In this document: positions 1 to 5,080 of the stretch, piece after piece
Numbering within the stretch: the stretch's first letter is position 1
Layout of the letters: each line of letters starts with the position of its first letter
The notes under the pieces: generated by a model
Seen by the model: only the letters and a program-made list of their open reading frames with translations
The model's database searches: none
What the model was told of the DNA's origin: nothing
Made by a program: the position numbers and the translations under genes
NCBI GenBank assembly: GCA_036703315.1
Contig: DATNPH010000128.1
Coordinates: 1 to 5,080, forward strand
Length of the DNA: 5,080 nt
Direction: 5' to 3'
Source of the DNA: DATNPH01 sp036703315
GTDB taxonomy: Bacteria; Cyanobacteriota; Cyanobacteriia; Cyanobacteriales; Coleofasciculaceae

Positions 1-1724
1 AAAGAATCCAGCCATTCGCGAACTTGAGTAGCAGCGATATCGCGAGCACCTAAACCAAAGGCAAGAGCGATCGCTACTGCAATGGCTCCTAAGAGCAGTC
101 CAAAAGCTAAATTCACAATTTGGCTGGCAATACCCATTTGTTGCAGCGCCATCGCTGAAACTAAGGCAATAATTGCAATCCGAGCCGTCTGTCCCAGGAT
201 TCTTGATTGGCGAGAGCCAGAACTGGTAATTAAGCTGAAGGCAAGATTTGCTAGGTACAAACCAATCGCAAATATAACTAACCCTCCCAGAATCTGACCC
301 GCGATGACAAGAATACCAGTCACAATGGTTGTCAAGGCTGCAATCTCTAAGATGTTAGTTGCCGCGACGGTGGCAAACAACATGATGCCAACTAGGACAA
401 TAATTCCCACTAGTTCTGAGGGTGTCCGAGTGGGAACTGGTGAAGATTGCATCGAGGGTGGTGGTGCCCCTGGCAATCCTACTTCATCGGCTAGGGTAAC
501 TGGAGTTCTGCGGGGCGCACGGGGTGAGGGTACACCTAGCCACTGAAAAATATTGTTGAAGCCTATGCTAGTTAGGATGTTCGTGACTAGCTCACTGACA
601 AACCGACCGATTACATAAGCAACGACCAGAATCAAAGCCGCTGTAAAGATTTTGGGGATAGCGTTAAGGATCTGGTTTAGCATCGAGATCGCAGGCGTTG
701 AGATTGCCTCAATCCTTAGAGCCTGGAGAGCCGCGATCGCTGTGGGAATCAATATCAGGACATAGACAATTGTTCCGAGAATCCAGGAGAGGGACTGACC
801 GCCAGCTACTGCCTGGAGTCCAAACCGTCTCCCTAACTGGTCAGTGCCTGCTGCTGCTAGCAAGTTAGTAACAATACGACGCACCACTTGAGCAACTAGC
901 CAACCCGCCGCGCCAATCAAGATAGCTGCCAAAATATTCGGCAGAATCCCCAAAATTTGATTGAGCAACTGCTGCACTGGTAGCAGCGGACCCTGCAAAT
1001 CTAGGGTGCTTAAAATTGCTGGCAGAAACAGAAGGAAAATAAACCAGTACAGCGCATTACCAATCGTTTCCGCAAGCGAGAAGTCAGTAGTTCTGCGGGG
1101 AGGAGTTTCCCCCACTGGTCTGTCTGGAGGGGTTTCTACTTGCTGACCTAAACGCTCATCTAAACGAAATAAGCGTAGCGCCCGTGTTGTCACTACCTTG
1201 ACGAGCGTTGCTAGCAACCAGGCAACACCCAACAGAATCGCGGCACCAAACAGCTTAGGCAAGAAGCCAAGGATTTGGTTGAGAAAATTATTCAGGGGTT
1301 GAGAAACGGTTTGGAGGTTTAGGCTGTTTAGAACCGCCACCACCGTGAAGGCAATAATGATCCAGTAAACTGCACTGGATATCCATTGCTCGACGGGTGG
1401 AGACTCCGTTCCTGCCTGACGACCAGTAATCCAGTCTGCAATTTTGTTGTCGAGATTGGTTCGCTGGAGCAAACCTTTTGTAATAGCAGCAGCAACCAAG
1501 GCGATGAGCAAGCCAATCACCAGGATGGCAAGTGCTCCTAGCAAGTTAGGAACAAAGGCGCTGAGATTCCGAATAATTCCGCCACCGTAGTCTGTCCAGG
1601 CTTCGACTCCTCCTGGTTGACCCGGTACCACGGTTGGAGCGGGTGCCTGCGCCAAAACTGGATGCACCTGGATCGGCACACCCACTCCTACAATTTGGAC
1701 AATACCTACCCAAGTTTCGTTCAT
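1..1724 (-). CDS. Multi-pass membrane protein of the conserved-TM-helix / mechanosensitive ion channel group (3' end cut by window)
   Basis: The frame is open for 574 codons from ATG at 1724 to the window edge without a stop. The protein has about eleven hydrophobic segments (roughly residues 57-81, 114-136, 154-178, 220-241, 261-283, 312-335, 357-378, 437-455, 468-498, 509-528, 536-558). They form five tandem helix-pair units; three of them open with the near-identical motif LNQIL-x2-(L/I)P (residues 149, 254 and 349). This repeated architecture is typical of cyanobacterial proteins annotated as mechanosensitive ion channels through the 'conserved TM helix' repeat, so the likely role is a cytoplasmic-membrane channel or channel-like protein in osmotic stress. 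That function is inferred from the family. The end (FGLGARDIA, residues 556-564) looks like the usual closing motif, so probably only a few residues are missing; no MscS-type soluble beta domain is seen up to the edge. AAGGAAG sits 3 nt before ATG. A TTG at 1751 is an alternative start. Confidence 0.8.
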   Translation of the reverse strand, partial: MNETWVGIVQIVGVGVPIQVHPVLAQAPAPTVVPGQPGGVEAWTDYGGGIIRNLSAFVPNLLGALAILVIGLLIALVAAAITKGLLQRTNLDNKIADWITGRQAGTESPPVEQWISSAVYWIIIAFTVVAVLNSLNLQTVSQPLNNFLNQILGFLPKLFGAAILLGVAWLLATLVKVVTTRALRLFRLDERLGQQVETPPDRPVGETPPRRTTDFSLAETIGNALYWFIFLLFLPAILSTLDLQGPLLPVQQLLNQILGILPNILAAILIGAAGWLVAQVVRRIVTNLLAAAGTDQLGRRFGLQAVAGGQSLSWILGTIVYVLILIPTAIAALQALRIEAISTPAISMLNQILNAIPKIFTAALILVVAYVIGRFVSELVTNILTSIGFNNIFQWLGVPSPRAPRRTPVTLADEVGLPGAPPPSMQSSPVPTRTPSELVGIIVLVGIMLFATVAATNILEIAALTTIVTGILVIAGQILGGLVIFAIGLYLANLAFSLITSSGSRQSRILGQTARIAIIALVSAMALQQMGIASQIVNLAFGLLLGAIAVAIALAFGLGARDIAATQVREWLDS

Positions 1725-1727
1725 GGT

Positions 1728-1734
1728 CTTCCTT
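1728..1734 (-). promoter_or_regulatory. Ribosome binding site of the membrane protein gene
   Basis: On the minus strand AAGGAAG lies just before the ATG at 1724; its AAGGA core is 5 nt from the start codon. This is the best Shine-Dalgarno sequence in the window and is the main reason for choosing this ATG over the in-frame TTG nine codons upstream. Confidence 0.55.
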
Positions 1735-1799
1735 AGTTGCGTTATTCTCAATGTTCACAGACAACACGAACCTTGCGACTACCGTGCTGGGCGTGATTA

Positions 1800-1805
1800 A
1801 TGATA
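1800..1805 (-). promoter_or_regulatory. Possible -10 element for the membrane protein gene
   Basis: TATCAT on the minus strand, about 75 nt upstream of the ATG at 1724, differs from TATAAT at one position. No good -35 hexamer is found 16-18 nt further upstream, so this is only a weak candidate. Confidence 0.2.
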
Positions 1806-1982
1806 CTTATCTTCTCAATCAATCAGTACCTTCGTCATCGGGATGCAGCGAATTAAGATAGGGCTGAGCTGTTCAGCGACAACCTTAAACTCAAAATAGC
1901 GGCTTTACCTCTACCGATATGGATAATTAAGCCATAAAAATCAAGAATTTGGTTGTTTTTAGCGCTCAAACCTCTTTTTTTT

Positions 1983-1988
1983 TATGAT
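1983..1988 (+). promoter_or_regulatory. Possible -10 element for the SRPBCC gene
   Basis: TATGAT follows directly on a run of nine T and would start transcription near 1995, giving a leader of roughly 58 nt. The upstream hexamer TTTAGC (1958-1963, 19-nt spacer) is a poor -35. The T run could help melting or curvature. This is the best -10 match ahead of the gene but has no further support. Confidence 0.35.
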
Positions 1989-2052
1989 GTTGCTAGCTGG
2001 CAAAGTACCAACAACGCAACAATACCAGATAGACACTCTGTTGAATTTTTAA

Positions 2053-2511
2053 ATGTCTAACGCTCAAGTCTTTGAACAATCGATCCAGATCAATGCCAGT
2101 GCTATTGTTGTCGAGCGCTGTATCACCGACCAGACTTTGATGCACCGTTGGCTCAACCCGGTTCTACGTTGTAAACCTGTAGGGAAGTGGAGCACAGATG
2201 TCGGGAGTCGCAGTCGGTTTATCATTCAAATTCCCCTGTTGCAGCCTACCCTAAACAGCGTTGTCGTCGAACGGGAACCGGGTTTAGTAGTCTGGGACTT
2301 CACAGGATTTTTCCAAGGACGCGATCGCTGGGAGTGTTACCCAGCACAGAAAGGGACACGTCTTCTCAACCGTTTTGAGTTTGAAATTCCTAATCCCTTG
2401 ATTAGCTGGGGTTTCAACACCTTTGCCGTCAACTGGACCCAAAAAGACATGAAAGCCCAGCTCAGACGGCTCAAACGAGTTGCAGAAGAGACGTACCAGA
2501 GGATGCAGTAA
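2053..2511 (+). CDS. SRPBCC (START-like / polyketide cyclase fold) family protein
   Basis: This 152-residue protein has the length and order of a single SRPBCC domain. It opens with a strand carrying 'EQSIQINAS' (residues 8-16) and a helix ending 'LMHRWLNP' (29-36). A run of beta strands follows, including 'GSRSRFIIQIPLL' (51-63), 'VVVEREPGLVVWDF' (70-83) and 'GTRLLNRFEFEIP' (105-117), and a long basic C-terminal helix closes the fold (about 127-150). No signal peptide or membrane segment is present, so it should be cytosolic. The fold makes a deep pocket for a hydrophobic ligand in many relatives, but the ligand here cannot be read from the sequence. The ATG has no recognisable Shine-Dalgarno sequence; AT-rich DNA precedes it, which is common in cyanobacteria. 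It ends with TAA and converges on the SirB1 gene. A HIP1 site lies at 2321-2328. Confidence 0.85.
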   Translation: MSNAQVFEQSIQINASAIVVERCITDQTLMHRWLNPVLRCKPVGKWSTDVGSRSRFIIQIPLLQPTLNSVVVEREPGLVVWDFTGFFQGRDRWECYPAQKGTRLLNRFEFEIPNPLISWGFNTFAVNWTQKDMKAQLRRLKRVAEETYQRMQ

Positions 2512-2639
2512 CGACTCAGGAGTCAGGAAGGAGAACAAAAACTTAGACGTGACAGTGATTTCAACTGTATCTATGTTCTGTTTTGACGCCAAATTGCATT
2601 CATGTTATGTCATGGGGTCTTATTTTTGAGTTTTGACTT
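2512..2639. other. Convergent intergenic gap, no clear terminator
   Basis: These 128 bp lie between the 3' ends of the SRPBCC gene and the SirB1 gene. Only very short dyads are present: GACTC/GAGTC at 2513-2524 with a 2-nt loop, an ACAGT/ACTGT pair inside 2552-2570, and CATG repeats near 2601-2614. None is followed by a convincing T run on the relevant strand, so the terminators cannot be placed from sequence. Confidence 0.6.
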
Positions 2640-3464
2640 CTAAGCCTCACGATGAAGTTGCTCAAGCAATCGACGAATTACATCAGCATCTTCCGCATTG
2701 GGAAGCATGGCTAAATAAATTTCTAGATCCTGGGAGGCTTTAGAGCTATATCCCATTTGGTAGTAAAGAAGTCCGCGATCGCGTAATTCTAGAGGAGAAT
2801 CGGGAAACAACATTAAAATCCGTTCAACCATGGCTAGCACTCTAGGCAAGTCTTTGCGATTAAGGTAAATCAATTTCAGATTCGTCAGCATCCGTGTCAA
2901 CAGCTGTCGAGAACTCACTGGTGCTGTGAAACTTGATTGCAACGGCATCGCACGCCCGTAAATCTGGGCGAGTCGTGTTTCACAATCCTGCTCAAACAAA
3001 ATCTCACCCTGATTGAAAGTATCGACAAAAATCCCAGCCTCTTCAAACTCTGGGCGAATTAGAAAATGCCCTGGCATGTTGACGCCAACCATCGGAAAAT
3101 CAAGGCGTCGAGCAACTTCTAGGTAGACGAGGGAAAGGGTAATAGGAATGCCACTACGCCGATCAATAACCTCATTGAGGAAGCTATTGCGGGGATCGTA
3201 GTAATCACTGGTATTGCCGATGTAACCTAAGTCATCATACAGGTATTGGTTGAGGCTTTTGATGATTCGTAAGGGATACCGCTCAGCTGGCAATCGCTCC
3301 TCTACCTCGGCTGCCATAACATCGAGGGCATTGAGGTACTCAGCGATATCAAGGTTGGGATATTCTTCTTGAGCAATATAAAGTGCTGAGGCAGCCAAGT
3401 CAATTTGGGTGTCTGGTTGCTGTATTTCTTGGTAGAAGTTTTGACGCCCCAAGGGAAAGTCCAT
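2640..3464 (-). CDS. SirB1 family protein (transglutaminase-like fold with C-terminal TPRs)
   Basis: This 274-residue soluble protein matches the SirB1/YchA family. Residues about 20-90 are a helical lead-in (with 'LYDDLGYIGN', 75-84). The family signature follows: 'NSFLNEVIDRRSGIPITLSL' (93-112), 'YLEVARRL' (114-121) and 'GVNMPGHFLIRP' (127-138), then 'FVDTFNQG' (146-153). Residues about 187-257 form two TPR-like helix pairs ('LRDRGLLYYQMG' at 227-238 is a clear TPR A helix), pointing to protein-protein contacts. His133 and Asp148 could correspond to the His and Asp of transglutaminase-like enzymes, but no Cys lies at the nucleophile position; the only cysteine is Cys161. The exact biochemical role is not established from the sequence. 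The ATG at 3464 lacks a Shine-Dalgarno sequence and is touched by an inverted repeat. The stop is TAG. The hlyD-like gene lies 91 bp upstream in the same direction. Confidence 0.9.
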   Translation of the reverse strand: MDFPLGRQNFYQEIQQPDTQIDLAASALYIAQEEYPNLDIAEYLNALDVMAAEVEERLPAERYPLRIIKSLNQYLYDDLGYIGNTSDYYDPRNSFLNEVIDRRSGIPITLSLVYLEVARRLDFPMVGVNMPGHFLIRPEFEEAGIFVDTFNQGEILFEQDCETRLAQIYGRAMPLQSSFTAPVSSRQLLTRMLTNLKLIYLNRKDLPRVLAMVERILMLFPDSPLELRDRGLLYYQMGYSSKASQDLEIYLAMLPNAEDADVIRRLLEQLHREA

Positions 3465-3494
3465 AGGAAAGGCTCATTTGGCGAAAGCTTTCCT
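3465..3494 (-). repeat. Inverted repeat abutting the SirB1 start codon
   Basis: On the transcript, AGGAAAG (3494-3488) and CTTTCCT (3471-3465) are perfect 7-base complements around a 16-base loop, and the second arm ends directly at the AUG at 3464. A nested perfect palindrome GAAAGCTTTC lies at 3483-3492. The first arm contains AGGA, a Shine-Dalgarno-like core, but it sits more than 20 nt from the AUG. If the hairpin folds, it would bring the AGGA arm next to the start or block initiation. A regulatory role is inference only. Confidence 0.35.
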
Positions 3495-3498
3495 CTTG

Positions 3499-3504
3499 AT
3501 TGTA
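3499..3504 (-). promoter_or_regulatory. Possible -10 element for the SirB1 gene
   Basis: TACAAT on the minus strand differs from TATAAT at one position and would start transcription around 3492, within the inverted repeat described just downstream. No recognisable -35 hexamer lies at the normal distance. It would allow the SirB1 gene to be transcribed independently of the HlyD-type gene upstream. Confidence 0.2.
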
Positions 3505-3555
3505 GGTGAGTTATCACTTCCCCTTTCTCAGCCTTTCAGAGGGTTTTGGACAACA

Positions 3556-5061
3556 TCACAAATCCGTCAATAATCTTGCTTTTCTGAGAATAAACGTAAG
3601 TAGTGTTTCTTCTCTAGAAATAATGTCTGCTGTGATGTCCATGCCCGGTTGGATGGGATAGGATTGATTGGCTTTGTGTAAATAAAGTCGTTCTGACTCG
3701 ATTGTTACTTCATAGTAGGATGCAACAGGTGCAGTAGCTGGGTTATTTTGAGGTATGACGGCATCAGCAGCGATCGCTCTTACCGCACCTTTGAGTGTGC
3801 CGTAATCTGGATAAGGATAGGCAGAAACCCGCAAAAGCACTTTGCCCTCTTGGCAGTCTCTTACTTGTGTTGCTTGACACAGCCGCACTTTGCCAATATC
3901 TTGAGCGGCAACACGGGCTTTTACTACCAAAGGAGCTTGACTGGGAGCAATTTGAGCTATACCATCCCCAGGACGTACAACTTGTCCCAGGTTTCTTAGT
4001 TCCAGTTTCAGAATAGTGCCTGCCTCGGAAGCTCGAATTACAGTTTTTTGCAGTTCCGTTTCAACTTGCTTGAGGTCTTTTTGTCCGGTGTTGAGTTGAT
4101 TTTGGATTTCAATTTGACGCTGATGCAGGCTTTCTCGTTCTTGCTGCAAGCGAGCGAGCGTCGCTCCACCTATAGCACGTTCTTGGGCAATTTTTTCATT
4201 TGCCATTGATACCACTGCATTACTTGGATTAAGCGCAGCTAGAGCACGGTTTTTTCGGGATATCGCCGCTTCTACAGCTTGCCGTTGCCGCGAAATCACT
4301 TGTTTTTGACTTTCCACAGTGGCTTTTTGCGACTCTAAGGCTTGTTGTTGTTGAGTAACCGCCAGTTGTGCTTCGTCTAGTTGATTCTGAGAAATCGAGC
4401 CGGATTGAGCTATGGTTTGATAGCGATCGCGCTTGACGCTTGCTGCTTTTAATGCAGCTTCACTGGCTCTGACATTCGCTTGGGCTGCTTTTAATTCAGC
4501 GTGAGCTTTTTGCAATTCATCTTGGGCGATTTTTATGTTCGCCTCGGCTTCTTGAACTTCGCTATTGGCGATGACGTTTTTGTCTTGATAGTCACGTTGG
4601 GTACGGTTGAGTTCTGCTTCGGCGGAAGCAACAGTGCGATTCTTGCGGTCAATTTCCGCCGCAATTTGCCCATCTAAGGCACGTTGTTGGGCTGCGATTT
4701 GTACCAGTTGCTGTTGATTCTGCTGGATATTTCCTTGCAGTTGACTTTTTTTAGTTTGCAGTTGTGAGTCATCAATGGTGGCTATTGCATCCCCCTGTTT
4801 TACCACCTGATTTTCTTTAATTGAGATATTTTTGATAGTTCCTTCCAATGCTGCTTGCACTAGTCGTATTTCCCCAGCCGGGCGAACCGTTGCAGCCGCT
4901 TTCACCGTTATGTTGTATTTTGTGACAGCAGCGAGGGTAAAAGCTACGCCAACAGTGCCGACTAAAAACAGTCCGCCTAGAGTCGTCCAGCGACTTATGG
5001 GGGGGAGAAATTCGTCGCTTTCAACGGGGTGTAGCAGCTCAGGGTCAAGTTCGCTAACCAT
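3556..5061 (-). CDS. HlyD family secretion protein (periplasmic adaptor / membrane fusion protein)
   Basis: This 501-residue protein links an inner-membrane transporter to an outer-membrane channel. A short cytoplasmic tail (with 'ESDEFLPPISRW', residues 14-25) is followed by one membrane anchor (about 28-48). The first lipoyl half is at about 66-98 ('GTIKNISIKENQVVKQGD') and the second at about 340-373 ('AGTILKLELRNLGQVVRPGD'). Between them a Gln/Ala-rich coiled coil of about 240 residues forms a long hairpin. Near its middle, R213-x3-I217-x6-S224 fits the R-L-S tip motif that adaptors use to dock on TolC-like channels. The beta-barrel and membrane-proximal part includes 'YPYPDYGTLKGAVRAI' (415-430) and 'PGMDITADI' (472-480). 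Two cysteines (395, 403) sit between them. Length and composition suit cyanobacterial adaptors that work with peptidase-containing ABC exporters; the partner is not in the window. The ATG at 5061 has no strong Shine-Dalgarno sequence; the frame stays open to the window edge, but the N-terminus looks complete. Confidence 0.92.
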   Translation of the reverse strand: MVSELDPELLHPVESDEFLPPISRWTTLGGLFLVGTVGVAFTLAAVTKYNITVKAAATVRPAGEIRLVQAALEGTIKNISIKENQVVKQGDAIATIDDSQLQTKKSQLQGNIQQNQQQLVQIAAQQRALDGQIAAEIDRKNRTVASAEAELNRTQRDYQDKNVIANSEVQEAEANIKIAQDELQKAHAELKAAQANVRASEAALKAASVKRDRYQTIAQSGSISQNQLDEAQLAVTQQQQALESQKATVESQKQVISRQRQAVEAAISRKNRALAALNPSNAVVSMANEKIAQERAIGGATLARLQQERESLHQRQIEIQNQLNTGQKDLKQVETELQKTVIRASEAGTILKLELRNLGQVVRPGDGIAQIAPSQAPLVVKARVAAQDIGKVRLCQATQVRDCQEGKVLLRVSAYPYPDYGTLKGAVRAIAADAVIPQNNPATAPVASYYEVTIESERLYLHKANQSYPIQPGMDITADIISREETLLTFILRKARLLTDL

Positions 5062-5080
5062 AATGCTGGAAGCTAGGACA

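Larger units (their letters stand above)
1725..2052. other. Divergent intergenic region, no gene seen
   Basis: This 328-bp stretch separates two divergent genes and should hold the promoters of both. It is AT-rich in its right half (about 1915-1990), with a run of nine T at 1975-1983 followed at once by TATGAT. No reading frame here looks coding, and no tRNA or recognisable riboswitch was seen. Short dyads occur at 1863-1877 (5-bp arms), 1951-1972 (GGTTG with CAACC, one bulged base) and 1988-2021 (TGTTGC with GCAACA). None is strong on its own. Confidence 0.7.
67..4430. repeat. HIP1 octamers (GCGATCGC), six dispersed copies
   Basis: Perfect copies lie at 67-74, 733-740, 2321-2328, 2775-2782, 3770-3777 and 4423-4430. 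All are inside coding sequence and none is intergenic. The density, about one per 850 bp, is far above chance for an 8-mer. HIP1 enrichment is an established cyanobacterial genome signature, and it is the main sequence-level evidence for the host group. Confidence 0.9.

Noticed and set aside
82..546. Two plus-strand open frames of 71 and 80 codons
   Set aside because: They lie antisense to the long membrane protein frame, which has a clear repeat pattern and hydrophobic periodicity; the plus-strand products look like nothing recognisable.
857..1549. 12-bp direct repeat CTAGCAAGTTAG at 857-868 and 1538-1549
   Set aside because: Both copies fall in the coding sequence at similar Asn-Leu-Leu segments of the membrane protein. 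Shared codons in hydrophobic repeats explain it better than a mobile or recombination site.
1863..1877. Hairpin GCTGA / TCAGC with a 5-nt loop
   Set aside because: The stem is five base pairs with no T run on either side; this is expected by chance and fits no gene end.
2513..2524. GACTC / GAGTC as a terminator for the SRPBCC gene
   Set aside because: The loop would be only two bases and no T run follows on the plus strand.
2284..2592. Minus-strand open frame of 102 codons over the SRPBCC gene
   Set aside because: It is antisense to a well-formed SRPBCC domain and gives no recognisable protein.
3515..3545. Possible terminator after the HlyD gene (CCCT pairing with AGGG)
   Set aside because: Only four base pairs are possible and no T run follows on the minus strand; two short CCTTTC repeats here look like low-complexity sequence.
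3748..4016. Two overlapping plus-strand open frames antisense to the HlyD gene
   Set aside because: The minus-strand frame here encodes conserved HlyD motifs; the antisense products have no domain features.
1..5080. A new defence, mobile or CRISPR-like system
   Set aside because: No regularly spaced repeats, transposase, integrase, toxin-antitoxin pair or nuclease domain is visible; all four genes belong to known families that are common in cyanobacteria.

Overview
The window looks like an ordinary stretch of a cyanobacterial chromosome. Six copies of the HIP1 octamer GCGATCGC, which is strongly over-represented in many cyanobacteria, occur in about 5 kb, and all six lie inside coding sequence. 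The four proteins also fit this assignment: a long multi-pass protein of the 'conserved TM helix' / mechanosensitive channel group, a small SRPBCC-fold protein, a SirB1-type protein (transglutaminase-like fold plus TPR), and a HlyD-type secretion adaptor of the long coiled-coil cyanobacterial kind. I cannot name the genus from the sequence.

Layout. Positions 1-1724 (minus strand) hold a nearly complete membrane protein gene whose 3' end runs off the window. It is easy to miss because no stop codon lies inside the window. A 328-bp divergent intergenic region (1725-2052) separates it from the SRPBCC gene on the plus strand (2053-2511). That gene converges on the SirB1-family gene (minus, 2640-3464) across 128 bp. 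The HlyD-family gene (minus, 3556-5061) lies 91 bp upstream of the SirB1 gene in the same direction. It starts 19 bp inside the right edge, so any transporter partner upstream of it lies outside the window.

How the genes relate. There is no obvious shared pathway. The membrane protein is probably a stretch- or osmotically-related channel-like protein. The HlyD protein is half of an export machine: it has an inner-membrane anchor, two lipoyl half-domains, a roughly 240-residue coiled-coil hairpin and a TolC-docking-like tip motif. The SirB1 and SRPBCC proteins are soluble and their ligands are unknown. The hlyD and SirB1 genes could be co-transcribed, but the 91-bp gap contains a possible promoter and a hairpin touching the SirB1 start codon, so this is undecided.

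I found no RNA gene, CRISPR array, insertion sequence or prophage piece, and no convincing new system. The points most worth a second look are the five-fold internal repeat of the membrane protein with its proline-rich insert, the duplicated tip-like motif in the HlyD coiled coil, the missing catalytic cysteine in the SirB1 protein, and the inverted repeat that abuts the SirB1 start codon.
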